Part shown: in pieces, positions 15,412-23,845 of the stretch
Position numbering within the stretch: position 1 is the first letter of the stretch
Layout: each line of letters opens with the position of its first letter
Assembly (NCBI GenBank): GCA_944386985.1
Contig: CALXDD010000016.1
Location: forward strand, 1 to 53,834
Direction: 5' to 3'
Length of the DNA: 53,834 bases
Source: an uncultured Oscillospiraceae bacterium
Lineage (GTDB): Bacteria > Bacillota > Clostridia > Oscillospirales > Oscillospiraceae
Made by a program: the position numbers and the translations under genes
The notes under the pieces: model-generated
What the model was told of the DNA's origin: nothing
What the model saw: the letters and a program-made list of their open reading frames with translations, nothing else
Database searches by the model: none

Positions 15412-16899
15412 TCAGCGCTTTCTCCGCCGCCGGACCAGATATACAACCAAAACTACACACACAATAGCAGCCAGCCCTCCCGCGGCCAGCCCCATCCGCA
15501 GGCGGCGCCGGGCCGCCTTCTGTTCCCGTTCTATGCGCTCTGCCTCCGCCTGGGCCTCCAGCTGAGCCTGGCGCTCCGCCTCAGCCTTCTCCCGGGCCAA
15601 GCGTTCCTCCTCCGCCAGCCGCTCCGCTTCCGCCTGAGCACGCTGGGCGTAGGTCTCCACGTTCTCAAAGAAGTCGCCTCCCACGGTGTCCGGCCCCACC
15701 TGGGTGTCATACAGCCCGTACAGGCAGGGGGAGTAGCTGGCGACCTTTGCCGCTTGATCAATGGGGGCGGCGGAGGTTCCGTAGATCCAGCGGTAGAACC
15801 AGGTCCAGTGCTGGCTCTTGTGACAGCCAAAGCCCTCCTGGGTCACCTCAAAGGGCGTCCTCCCTCCCAGGCTCTCCAAAGGGGTGTCCCAATCCATGAC
15901 GATCTGGTTTTCCGGATACAGGTGGAGATAGGTCTTCTCCACCTGCCAGACCCCATACTCCTCCGCCGTCTCCTGGTCCTGGGCGGGGTCGGCGGCCCGG
16001 GTCAGCGCATCCCCCAGCGCCGCAGCGCACAGCACATGGGTGCCGTGGCCGTACTCCCCATTCAGATCGTGGGAGACCACCACCAGGGGCTGAAAACGGC
16101 GGATACACCAGGTGAGGTAGTCCACAAAGTCCTCATAGGTATACCCCGCCGATCCATAGACGGACAACGCCTGAGACAGGGCGGTGTCCCGGTTTTTAGA
16201 CTCGGCATACAGGTCTGGGAACCGGGACATGACGGGGTAATGGCGCACCCCCACCGTCCACAGGCCGTCCAGCTGCTCGTGGGGACGCTGGTGGTCGGCA
16301 ACGCCGTTGGCCTCAAAATGCTGCACCACATAGGCCACCTGGACATTGAGCTCCCGCTCTACCGCGTAGTAGGGCAGCACCCCGGCGAAAAACAGCTGTT
16401 CGTCGTCGGAGTGGGAGGAGACCAGCAGCAGGTCCGCCTGCCGGCAGGGAGGCTGCCAGATCTGCACCCAGCTTGGGAGTTCTCCTTCGGAGAACACATA
16501 GAGTTCCCCAATATCCGCCCCCTGTTCAAACTCCAGCACCACTTTTTGAGGCAGGGACTCCCCCAGGGCGGACACATCCACATACTCATGAAGAAAACCG
16601 TTCTCTCCACAGGAGAGGCTCCGGCCCGCAGCCGGGTCGGTGAGGGTCCAGGCCTGGGGAATCCGGTCAAATTCGATGTACAAAGCGGCGATGCCGCCCT
16701 CCCGGGAAACGGTGATCCGGGCCGGTCCGTCGGCGCTGGCCCAGTCGGTCCGGCTGCCGTCGCACAGATTGCCGGGGCGGGAAAAGCCCTCCGCCTCCAC
16801 TGCCGCGTCGCCGTACTGGGCCTCCTCCGCCAGAACGGGTAAAGTACAGCAGGCCAGCAGGACCATCAGCACAAAGAAATATCTGGCCACCCTTCGCAT
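15412..16899 (-). CDS. Exported, membrane-anchored PIG-L family deacetylase
   Basis: A 495-residue protein. An N-terminal signal peptide (about 1-23) precedes a small beta-rich domain and a PIG-L/LmbE deacetylase domain. HSDDEQ (about 163-168) is the zinc-binding variant of the AHPDDE motif, and GHGTH (about 284-288) supplies the third ligand. Residues of about 405-465 form a charged Ala/Glu/Arg coiled coil before a C-terminal helix and a basic RRRRKR tail, so the catalytic part faces outside. PIG-L enzymes remove N-acetyl groups from amino sugars. The ATG at 16899 has AGGAGG eight bases upstream; a GTG three codons earlier would overlap it. First gene of a four-gene operon. Confidence 0.88.
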   Translation of the reverse strand: MRRVARYFFVLMVLLACCTLPVLAEEAQYGDAAVEAEGFSRPGNLCDGSRTDWASADGPARITVSREGGIAALYIEFDRIPQAWTLTDPAAGRSLSCGENGFLHEYVDVSALGESLPQKVVLEFEQGADIGELYVFSEGELPSWVQIWQPPCRQADLLLVSSHSDDEQLFFAGVLPYYAVERELNVQVAYVVQHFEANGVADHQRPHEQLDGLWTVGVRHYPVMSRFPDLYAESKNRDTALSQALSVYGSAGYTYEDFVDYLTWCIRRFQPLVVVSHDLNGEYGHGTHVLCAAALGDALTRAADPAQDQETAEEYGVWQVEKTYLHLYPENQIVMDWDTPLESLGGRTPFEVTQEGFGCHKSQHWTWFYRWIYGTSAAPIDQAAKVASYSPCLYGLYDTQVGPDTVGGDFFENVETYAQRAQAEAERLAEEERLAREKAEAERQAQLEAQAEAERIEREQKAARRRLRMGLAAGGLAAIVCVVLVVYLVRRRRKR

Positions 16900-16971
16900 C
16901 CCGTCCACCTCCTACCGCCCCGCCGCCGGAGTTCCCGGCTGCAAAGAAAATTTTGAAATGTATCTCTTATG

Positions 16972-17000
16972 TTTATGCCACAAATTGCTGAAAAAAACAA
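16972..17000 (-). promoter_or_regulatory. Candidate promoter of the PIG-L operon
   Basis: The minus strand has TTGTTT, a 17-nt spacer and CATAAA, within an AT-rich stretch about 75 bp before the PIG-L start. The -10 match is moderate. Confidence 0.45.
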
Positions 17001-17118
17001 TACTGAATTGAAAATTAAAATTTTTCGTCAGAACCGCAAAAGAGGAGCGGCAAAAAATCCGGCAGGTGGTCCTGCCCGGAAAGCTCAATTTTTCCCAAAG
17101 TTTCTCCCCTATAGCAAA

Positions 17119-17149
17119 GGAAATACCCGCTTTTTCTGCGGGTATTTCC
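17119..17149 (-). terminator. Terminator-like hairpin after bcp
   Basis: GGAAATACCCGC pairs with GCGGGTATTTCC (12 bp) around a 7-nt loop, about 50 bp after the bcp stop. On the minus strand it is followed by TTTG only, so termination is plausible rather than strong. Confidence 0.55.
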
Positions 17150-17199
17150 ATCAAAATCCGGCAGTCTGACGATCCGCTCCATTCGCTCCCCGCCGTCTT

Positions 17200-17661
17200 C
17201 TATTTCCCCTGCAGAAATGCCAGCAGTTCCCCGGCGTTGGTATCCGGCTTCACCTTGGGCATCGCTTTCACAATGACGCCCTCTTCATCAATCAGATAGG
17301 TACTGCGCACCACGCCCATGCTCACCTTGCCGTAGAGTTTCTTTTCCTGCCACACCTCGTAGGCCTGGAGCACCGTCAGCTCCTGATCCGACAGCAGCAG
17401 GAAGGGCAGGCCGTACTTCTCCGCAAATTTCCGGTGGGATGCCTCCGAATCCTTGCTGATGCCGATAACCACTGTATTCAGGGCCTGAAAGTCCCCATTG
17501 GCGGCGGCAAAGGCCTGAGCCTCGCGGGTGCATCCGGGGGTGTTGTCCCGGGGATAGAAGTAGAGCACCACCTTTTTCCCCAGGAAATCTGAGAGGGAGA
17601 CAGGGTTTCCGTCCTTGTCCGGCAAAGTGAACGCCGGCGCTTTGGTTCCAACTTCCAGCAT
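17200..17661 (-). CDS. bcp: Thioredoxin-dependent peroxiredoxin (Bcp/PrxQ family)
   Basis: A 153-residue cytoplasmic peroxidase that reduces hydroperoxides. The peroxidatic cysteine is in NTPGCTREAQAF (C about 44), with the usual YFYPRD before it and GVVRSTYLID later. Many Bcp proteins carry a resolving cysteine five residues on (CTxEAC). Here that position is Ala/Gln, so this is a 1-Cys type needing an external thiol. It starts 1 bp after the yaaA stop behind AGGAGGAG, forming a peroxide-defence operon. Confidence 0.95.
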   Translation of the reverse strand: MLEVGTKAPAFTLPDKDGNPVSLSDFLGKKVVLYFYPRDNTPGCTREAQAFAAANGDFQALNTVVIGISKDSEASHRKFAEKYGLPFLLLSDQELTVLQAYEVWQEKKLYGKVSMGVVRSTYLIDEEGVIVKAMPKVKPDTNAGELLAFLQGK

Positions 17662-17662
17662 G

Positions 17663-18412
17663 TTATGGCTCCTCCTTTATAAAAACATAGTGCTCTGCAT
17701 CAGAGCGGTCCGGGTCAAACCGGTATCCCAAATCAGAAAAATTCCGAATCTCCTCCGGGTCCGTCACGCCGCCCTCGGCCAGATAGCGGACCATCTGCCC
17801 CCGGGCCATTTTGCACATGGTGCCCTTTTCGATCACCTTTTCCTCCTTCTTCTCCCCAAAGGTGCAGGTGAGAAAGCGGACAGAGGGCGGCAGATGGGGC
17901 TGTACCGCCCGGCTATACTCCTTGGAGGCCAGATTGACCACCACGTCCGTCTCTGCCGCCAGGGTACGGGCCAGCTTGTCCCCCCAGAATGCGTAGAGGT
18001 CCCGGCAGCCGTCCACCGGCAGCCGGGCCTGCATCTCCAGACGGTAGGGGGTCACGCCGTCAAAGGGGCGGAGAAGCCCGTAGAAGCCGGAGAGAATCCG
18101 CAGATGGGTCTGAATGTACGAAAGCTGTGCTGTCTCAAAAACACCGGGCGCCATGTACTGGTATTGAATACCCTCATAGGCTAAAATGGCAGGCGTCAGA
18201 TCCCGCCGCAGGTCTATCGTCTCCAGGCGCTCCACGTTGAGCTTGGCGATGGCGTCTCCGCACCTCCACAGGGCCTGCAGATCCTCGGGGGACATGGCAC
18301 ACAGGGTCTCCTTCAGCCGCTGGGCCTCCGCGAGAAACACCGGCAGGCCAAGGGGGGCCAGACTGTCCACATCCCGGCGCATCTTTTTGGCGGGAGAGAT
18401 GATAATCCGCAT
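17663..18412 (-). CDS. yaaA: Peroxide stress protein YaaA
   Basis: A 249-residue DUF328/UPF0246 protein. The N-terminal MRIIISPAKKM, YEGIQYQYM, LSGFYGLLRPFDGVTPYRLEM and YAFWGDKL are diagnostic. In E. coli the protein lowers intracellular free iron and protects DNA and proteins from Fenton damage during peroxide stress. The frame is open for 35 codons upstream, but the ATG at 18412 has AGGAGGAGG and a promoter just before it. It precedes bcp by 1 bp, a logical peroxide-defence pair for a strict anaerobe. Confidence 0.95.
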   Translation of the reverse strand: MRIIISPAKKMRRDVDSLAPLGLPVFLAEAQRLKETLCAMSPEDLQALWRCGDAIAKLNVERLETIDLRRDLTPAILAYEGIQYQYMAPGVFETAQLSYIQTHLRILSGFYGLLRPFDGVTPYRLEMQARLPVDGCRDLYAFWGDKLARTLAAETDVVVNLASKEYSRAVQPHLPPSVRFLTCTFGEKKEEKVIEKGTMCKMARGQMVRYLAEGGVTDPEEIRNFSDLGYRFDPDRSDAEHYVFIKEEP

Positions 18413-18442
18413 AGAGGTCCTCCTCCTGATATTGTTGGAACT

Positions 18443-18470
18443 ATTGTACCATATGGCAGGCAATTTGCAA
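18443..18470 (-). promoter_or_regulatory. Promoter of yaaA-bcp
   Basis: The minus strand has TTGCAA, 16 nt, then TACAAT with an extended TG element (TGGTACAAT), 30 bp upstream of the yaaA start. No obvious PerR box is seen. Confidence 0.65.
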
Positions 18471-18677
18471 GCCGGGGAAGACCGGGCACAGAGGACAGCT
18501 TCTCCATCGGCTGGCAAATCAGCCGTACGCCTTCCAAATCCCAGCCGCCCAAAACGGAGCCGGGCCGCACCTCCTCCGCGGCGGTCCCGAGTTCTCTCCC
18601 GCCGCCGATCCGTATTTTACGCCAAACGGAACCCTCTCCTTTCCGTCATTTCTCTTTCGTCCCCGAAAGATTTTTTA

Positions 18678-18706
18678 TTGTGCCTGCAGAATGGGTATGG
18701 TATACT
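18678..18706 (+). promoter_or_regulatory. Promoter of the phosphofructokinase gene
   Basis: TTGTGC, a 17-nt spacer and TATACT with an extended -10 (TGGTATACT). The leader to the ATG at 18809 is about 95 nt. The rest of the 18471-18677 gap shows no gene. Confidence 0.7.
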
Positions 18707-18808
18707 GAATACAGAAGCAAACTTCTCTGCCGCCGGTCCCGGTGTGGAGACCAGACAAGCTCCGGCCCACCCCCGGCGGCTTCTATTCTTTCATAGGAGG
18801 GTTTTTGC

Positions 18809-19885
18809 ATGAAAAAGCGCATAGGAATCCTGACATCCGGCGGCGACTGCCCGGGTCTGAACGCCACCATCCGGGGCGCCGCCAAGGCGCTGTACCAGCA
18901 ATTTGGAAACGATGTGGAGATCATCGGCATCTCTCACGGCTATTCCGGCCTCATCAACGGGGAGTGGCGGCTGATGGAGCAGTCGGAGTTCTCCGGCATC
19001 CTTACCATGGGCGGCACTATCCTGGGCACCAAGCGAACCCCCTTCAAGATGATGAAGGTAGTGGAGGACGATCAGGTGGACAAGGTGGCCGCCATGAAGA
19101 AGACCTATAAGGACGCCAAGCTGGACTGCCTCCTCTGTCTGGGCGGCAACGGCACCCACAAGACCGCCAACCTCCTCAGCGAGGAGGGGCTGAACATCAT
19201 CGGTCTTCCCAAAACCATTGACAACGACATCTACGGCACTGATGTGACCTTCGGCTTCCACACCGCCGTGGACATCGCCACCGAGGTCATCGACCGTATC
19301 CACACCACCGCCTCCAGCCACCGCCGGTGCATGGTCATCGAGATCATGGGCAACAAGGCCGGCTGGCTGACGCTGTACTCCGGCATTGCCGGCGGCGCGG
19401 ATATCATCCTCATCCCGGAGCTGCCCTACAACATCGAAAACGTCTGCGCCGCCATTCAGAAGCGCAACGACCAGGGCAAGACCTTCTCCATCCTGGCGGT
19501 GGCTGAGGGCGTCTACGACGTGAAGGAGGCCGCCATGAAGAAGAAGGACCGGGCCGCCCTCCGCGCCGAGCGGGGAGAGACCACCGCCACCAACCGCATC
19601 GCCCGGCAGATCGAGGAGATGACCGGCTTTGAGACCAGAGTCTGCGTCCCCGGCCATATGCAGCGGGGCGGCAGTCCCTCCGCCTATGACCGGGTTCTGG
19701 CCACAGAATTCGGCACCCACGCCGCCAAACTGGTGGAGGCGGACCACTACGGGGTGGCTGTGGCCATGAAAAATAACATTGTTACGGAGAATCCCCTGAA
19801 GGACGTCGCCGGCAAAACCAAACTGGTGCCGGAAACCTGCGACATGCTGATGGTTGCCCGGCGAATGGGATTGTGCCTGGGCTGA
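18809..19885 (+). CDS. 6-phosphofructokinase (PfkA superfamily, group III-like)
   Basis: A 358-residue glycolytic enzyme converting fructose 6-phosphate to fructose 1,6-bisphosphate. SGGDCPGLNA (10-19) binds the phosphoryl donor, PKTIDND (134-140) holds the catalytic Asp, and PGHMQRGGSPSAYDR binds the sugar phosphate. Donor-specificity positions are mixed. GGNGT (112-116) has Gly where PPi enzymes have Asp, but K135 replaces the Gly of typical ATP enzymes. That combination is known in mixed-type group III enzymes. Asn114 replaces the usual metal-binding Asp. Donor (ATP or PPi) is therefore uncertain. RBS is AGGAGG; the gene is monocistronic with a terminator after it. Confidence 0.93.
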   Translation: MKKRIGILTSGGDCPGLNATIRGAAKALYQQFGNDVEIIGISHGYSGLINGEWRLMEQSEFSGILTMGGTILGTKRTPFKMMKVVEDDQVDKVAAMKKTYKDAKLDCLLCLGGNGTHKTANLLSEEGLNIIGLPKTIDNDIYGTDVTFGFHTAVDIATEVIDRIHTTASSHRRCMVIEIMGNKAGWLTLYSGIAGGADIILIPELPYNIENVCAAIQKRNDQGKTFSILAVAEGVYDVKEAAMKKKDRAALRAERGETTATNRIARQIEEMTGFETRVCVPGHMQRGGSPSAYDRVLATEFGTHAAKLVEADHYGVAVAMKNNIVTENPLKDVAGKTKLVPETCDMLMVARRMGLCLG

Positions 19886-19905
19886 GTTGCAGCGGTTTTA
19901 AGCAG

Positions 19906-19942
19906 AAAAATCCCTCCTGTGTTTTGCAGGAGGGATTTTTTA
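19906..19942. terminator. Bidirectional terminator
   Basis: AAAAATCCCTCCTG pairs with CAGGAGGGATTTTT around TGTTTTG, with A and T runs on both sides. It lies between the convergent phosphofructokinase and MATE genes. Confidence 0.9.
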
Positions 19943-19964
19943 TAACAAATGATCGCTTATCCGG

Positions 19965-21332
19965 TCAGTCGATCACATGGAGCTGCTTCCATTTGCCCTT
20001 GCGGTAGCGGATCAGGAACAAGACCGCCCGAACCACCCAGTCGGCAAACATGGCCAGCCACACGCCCACCAGTCCAAGGCCCAGGCCCCAGCTCCTGGCC
20101 AGCACATAACTCAGCGCCACCCGGCAGGCAAACATGGAGCAGAGGGAAACCACCATGGTGAACATGGCGTCTCCCGCTGCCCGGAGGGAGTTTGGAAGGG
20201 TAAAGGACATGGGCCAGAAGATGACGTTGGCCACCGCACAAATCTGCAGCACCTGGGTAGCCAGCTCCATAGCCTGAGGGGTAAGGTTGAAGAGGGTTGT
20301 GAGATACCCGGCGCCGAAAAACTGGACGGCACTCATGGCGAACATACACAGATAACTGCCGGTGAGCAGCTGTTTGGTATATTTCTGGGCCTGATCCACC
20401 TCGCCGGCGCCCATGCACCGTCCGACTACCGTAATAATGGCGAGGCCCAGGGCCGTGCTGGGCACATTGACCACACCGGCCACGCTGTTGGCAATGGCGT
20501 TGGCAGCCACGGCGGAGGTGCCGAAGGTGGTGACCAGATTCAGCACCAGCAGCTTGCCCGCCTGGAACATACCGTTTTCCAATCCGTTGGGGATGCCGAT
20601 GAATAAAATCCGTTTGACCATGTTCCATCGGAACTGGAAGCGGAGCAGTCCCTCCACCCGCACCACATGGCTGGGCCGGTTCAGCATGACCATGATGATG
20701 GCAGCGGCGGCGATCCGGGAAACCAGAGTGCCGATACCGGCGCCGGCGGCGCCCATATCATAGCCGTAAATCAAAATGGCGTTGACAGCGATGTTGATGA
20801 TGTTGATGATGAGAGAGCAGAGCATGGACACCTTACTGTTGCCCATGGCCCGGAACAAGGCGGCCCCGGCGTTGTAGATTCCCATAAAGGGATAGGCCGC
20901 CGCTGTCAGCAGGAAGTAGATCAGGGCACTGTCCATCACATCCGGCTCCACCCGGCCGAAAATCAGCGACAGGATATGCTGCCGGAACACCAGCGCCACC
21001 GCCATGAGGAAAAGCGACACCGCCATCATAGCGTACAACAGCTGTTTGGCCGCCGTGCGGGCGTTGTGGGGCTCCCGGCGCCCCAGATACTGGGACACCA
21101 CCACCGCGCCGCCGGTGCTCAGGGCGGAGAAGATCTGAATGATCAGTGTGTTGATGTTATCCACCAGAGAGACGCCGGACACGGCGGCCTCGCCGGAGGT
21201 AGTGACCATAACGGTATCCGCCATGCCCACGGTCATCAGCAGAAGCTGCTCGATCACCAGCGGAATGATCAGCCGCAGCAGCTCGCTGCGGGTAAACAGG
21301 GGTCTTGTCGTCTGCAGGGTATTCTCTGGCAC
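19965..21332 (-). CDS. MATE family efflux transporter
   Basis: A 455-residue inner-membrane protein with 12 predicted helices in two repeats. MATE features include PLVIEQLLLMTVGMADTVMV in TM1, GGAVVVSQYLGRRE, and PNGLENGMFQ opening the second half. MATE pumps export cationic drugs or metabolites in exchange for sodium or protons. The GTG at 21332 is preferred, because AAAGGAGGAGG lies directly before it. An upstream in-frame ATG at 21410 would add 26 residues unlike a MATE N-terminus. Monocistronic; a TTGTTT-N16-TAGAAT promoter candidate lies at 21461-21488. Confidence 0.93.
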   Translation of the reverse strand: MPENTLQTTRPLFTRSELLRLIIPLVIEQLLLMTVGMADTVMVTTSGEAAVSGVSLVDNINTLIIQIFSALSTGGAVVVSQYLGRREPHNARTAAKQLLYAMMAVSLFLMAVALVFRQHILSLIFGRVEPDVMDSALIYFLLTAAAYPFMGIYNAGAALFRAMGNSKVSMLCSLIINIINIAVNAILIYGYDMGAAGAGIGTLVSRIAAAAIIMVMLNRPSHVVRVEGLLRFQFRWNMVKRILFIGIPNGLENGMFQAGKLLVLNLVTTFGTSAVAANAIANSVAGVVNVPSTALGLAIITVVGRCMGAGEVDQAQKYTKQLLTGSYLCMFAMSAVQFFGAGYLTTLFNLTPQAMELATQVLQICAVANVIFWPMSFTLPNSLRAAGDAMFTMVVSLCSMFACRVALSYVLARSWGLGLGLVGVWLAMFADWVVRAVLFLIRYRKGKWKQLHVID

Positions 21333-21587
21333 GGGGCCTCCTCCTTTATCGATAACTCCACACAAATTCCCCGGCGCGGCTGTGACTGCATCCATCACCG
21401 GTCCAAACAAATGCGGCCATCCGATCTGACCGTCTTTGCAGAATCTTTACAGCAGACAACATTCTACTCCCGCCCACTGGAAAAACAATTGGCATATTTC
21501 ACAAATTGTTCCATTTTTCCCCGTCATTCTCTCTTTATCCGGTAAAATTCCGCACAGATGTAGAAAATCTTTTAGGACGTTCCGGCC

Positions 21588-22358
21588 TCACAGAACCGCG
21601 AGCACCTCCTCCACCCGCCGGCAGCGGCGGGGAAATCGGGCCTTCAACGCCTCCGCGGCATTCTCCATCAAGTAGGGAACCCCCACCGCTGTCAGCATGG
21701 GAATATCGTTATAGTTGTCCCCGAAGGCCATTACCTCCGACAGTTCCACGCCCAGAGTCCGGCAGAGAAGACGGACACCGGTCCCCTTGTCCGCCACGGT
21801 GAAATCCACCCACTGCTCCCCCGCCACAGCCACAGAGAACCTGTCCTTCCACCGGGGAGCCATTTCCTCCGCCACCGGCTGTGCCGCCGGAATGCAGTAG
21901 GCCGACAGCTTTACCACATCCTCCGGGATGTCCTCCCACCGGTCCACCTCGGTGCAGTGGTTGCCGATGGCCCGCACCGCCGGTCCCACCCGGCCCCCGT
22001 CCGCGGGACAGACATAGCTCATATCCTCCCCCGAAGCCAGCACCTCGCAGTCGCTCCGCCGCCGGATCTCCTCCCACAGCGCTCCTGCCAAATCCGGCTC
22101 TATTGCCGTCTTGGCCAGCAGCGGCCCCGGCGTCCCAGGTCCGAAGAGCAGCGCACCGTTTTCACACAGGTACAGCAGTTCATCCGCCACCGGGGCAAAC
22201 AGCCGCCGCAGACTGGTATACTGCCGCCCGCTGGCCGGACAAAACAGAATTCCCTTCTCCCTAAGCCGCCGGATCTCCCGAAAGATCACAGGATCGATCT
22301 CCCGGGCCCCGCCATGGAGCAGGGTGCCGTCAATATCACAGGCAATCAGTTTGATCAT
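21588..22358 (-). CDS. Cof-type HAD-IIB sugar phosphatase
   Basis: A 256-residue HAD hydrolase. DIDGTLL (residues 8-14) carries the nucleophile and acid Asp. FCPASGRQYTSL is motif II. The conserved Lys is in VADKGTGVRLL, and AFGDNYNDIPML is motif IV. The IIB cap lies between motifs II and III, as in Cof/YwpJ proteins that dephosphorylate sugar phosphates or flavin-type substrates. The ATG at 22358 with an AGGAG site is chosen over a 14-codon longer frame. It lies 25 bp beyond the ArsR gene's terminator and may be transcribed by readthrough. Confidence 0.92.
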   Translation of the reverse strand: MIKLIACDIDGTLLHGGAREIDPVIFREIRRLREKGILFCPASGRQYTSLRRLFAPVADELLYLCENGALLFGPGTPGPLLAKTAIEPDLAGALWEEIRRRSDCEVLASGEDMSYVCPADGGRVGPAVRAIGNHCTEVDRWEDIPEDVVKLSAYCIPAAQPVAEEMAPRWKDRFSVAVAGEQWVDFTVADKGTGVRLLCRTLGVELSEVMAFGDNYNDIPMLTAVGVPYLMENAAEALKARFPRRCRRVEEVLAVL

Positions 22359-22383
22359 CTTTTTTCTCCTCTCTCCAGCCGTG

Positions 22384-22410
22384 AAAAAGCCCGCAGACAA
22401 GTCTGCGGGC
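22384..22410 (-). terminator. Terminator of the ArsR gene
   Basis: GCCCGCAGAC/GTCTGCGGGC with a 2-nt loop, followed on the minus strand by TTTTTC. It overlaps the region just upstream of the HAD gene. Confidence 0.85.
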
Positions 22411-22423
22411 CCATCGGGCGGAT

Positions 22424-22942
22424 TTATTTAGCACGTCTGCGGGACGATTTCCCCATGGCTGACGACTGTTTTGCCTCCGGCTTCACCGGCGGCATTTTCT
22501 CCTCTGTCACCTGTTTTTCTTCCGGAGGATTTTCTTTTTGCGGGCTCTGCTGTTTTTCCGCCGCCGGCTGCTCCGCCTCCGCAGACTTCTTCGCCTTCGC
22601 CCCAGCCTCTTCCCATACTTTGGCCTCTGCTGTCTCCTTCAGAACGGCAGGAGGAAACCAGGGCCAATAGTCCGTACTGCTGATAGTGTCCAGCACCAGC
22701 ATAAACTCATCCCAGGTCTGACGGTTGATGCTGTAATAGGTCCGCTTTCCCTTCTTTTTTTCCTGAATCATGCCGCTGTCCGTCATGCTCTTCATATGGT
22801 GGGACAGGGTAGGCTGACTGATGGTGAACTTCTCCAGCAGTTCGCTGGCACATTTTTCTCCATCCACCAGCATCTGCAGGATCTGAATACGGTGGGGATC
22901 ACTGAGAACCTTGCAGATCTCCGACACTTCGTTGACGTTCAT
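22424..22942 (-). CDS. ArsR family transcriptional regulator with long charged tail
   Basis: A 172-residue protein. Residues 1-90 are a winged helix-turn-helix of the ArsR/SmtB class: LSDPHRIQILQML, the recognition region CASELLEKFTISQPTLSHHMK, and wing KKGKRTYYSI. The Cys in CASELLE is common in ArsR proteins but is not by itself a metal site. Residues of about 105-172 form an unusual Lys/Glu/Pro/Ala-rich, probably disordered tail ending SSRRRAK. No obvious regulated transporter lies beside it. A dyad between promoter and start suggests autoregulation. Confidence 0.9.
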   Translation of the reverse strand: MNVNEVSEICKVLSDPHRIQILQMLVDGEKCASELLEKFTISQPTLSHHMKSMTDSGMIQEKKKGKRTYYSINRQTWDEFMLVLDTISSTDYWPWFPPAVLKETAEAKVWEEAGAKAKKSAEAEQPAAEKQQSPQKENPPEEKQVTEEKMPPVKPEAKQSSAMGKSSRRRAK

Positions 22943-22950
22943 CGTTACCT

Positions 22951-23007
22951 CCTATAGACAGGAATCTATCTATCCCATAGGATACGGCAGGGCCACGCCG
23001 GTGTCAA
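22951..23007 (-). promoter_or_regulatory. Promoter and candidate operator of the ArsR gene
   Basis: On the minus strand TTGACA and TATCCT are spaced 17 nt (22979-23007). Just downstream, between promoter and RBS, TAGATAGATT-CC-TGTCTATA forms an imperfect dyad (about 22953-22974), a plausible autoregulatory site. Confidence 0.6.
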
Positions 23008-23034
23008 GAAAATTTTTGCAAAAAATCTCCAGGT

Positions 23035-23496
23035 TTACTTCTCCCTGCCGGTCACCTGCGCCAGCAGGGCCCGACATCCGGTCAGGACATCGTCGTAGGT
23101 TTCGTCAAAGCTGCCGGTATACCATGGATCGGCAATCTCCCGGTCCTCCCCTGCGAAGGAGAGAAGGAGCCGGATCTTATGGTTCGGGTCGCCGCCCAGT
23201 ATCCGCTCCATATTCCCCAGATTGTAGCGATCCATGCCGATCAGGTAATCGTAATGGGTATAGTCTCCTTTTTCCAGCCGTCGGGCGGTTTTTCCGGAGC
23301 AGTCAATCCCATGTTCCCGGAGCTTTCGCCGGGCGGGAGGATAGACAGGATTTCCCAGTTCCTCGCTGCTGGTGGCGGCAGAAGCAATCTCAAAATTCTC
23401 CGCCACTCCCGCCTTTTTCACCAAATCTTTCATCACAAACTCAGCCATAGGGCTCCGGCAGATGTTGCCATGGCATACGAACAGTATTTTAATCAC
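23035..23496 (-). CDS. Low molecular weight protein-tyrosine-phosphatase
   Basis: A 153-residue class II PTP. The P-loop CHGNICRS (CX5R) is at residues 7-14, and the general-acid loop is DPWYTGSFDETY near residue 125. The start is GTG at 23496 with AAGGAG nine bases upstream; a 27-codon longer frame has no such site and no family similarity. In Firmicutes such enzymes often counteract BY-kinases that control capsule synthesis, but no kinase is in this window. Monocistronic. Confidence 0.94.
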   Translation of the reverse strand: MIKILFVCHGNICRSPMAEFVMKDLVKKAGVAENFEIASAATSSEELGNPVYPPARRKLREHGIDCSGKTARRLEKGDYTHYDYLIGMDRYNLGNMERILGGDPNHKIRLLLSFAGEDREIADPWYTGSFDETYDDVLTGCRALLAQVTGREK

Positions 23497-23845
23497 TTGC
23501 GAAAACTCCTTGAAAGTATTGATATAACCGGCTTTTTCCCTGTTTTGCAGCCTCTTTTCCCGCCGCTCCCCTGGCATATCCGGGCGTAAACTCGCGCCAT
23601 TTCCCCGGCGAAAGTAGTAAACAGAGTAGTAAATCAGGGAGCGTGCTGCCGTGCCGGCACAGTAAGTATGCCGTCAATCATCAAATCCCCGCCGAGCGCC
23701 TGCAGCTTGACCATAATCCGCTCAAACCATGCATATTGCCTGTCACAGAAAGGGCTCTTGTTCCGATGCCGTCTCGGCACTCGTGATCCCGCTCCATCTC
23801 GCCGGTGCATTGCATTTGAATGGCAGTAGTTACCATTCCTTTGCC
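23497..23845. other. Intergenic region, possible gene remnant
   Basis: About 350 bp without a supported gene. On the minus strand one short frame (about 23660-23830) translates to peptide-like sequence including QYAWFERIMVKLQALGG, but it lacks a start signal and ends early. It may be a scrap of a lost gene; I cannot name it. No promoter or terminator recognised. Confidence 0.4.
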
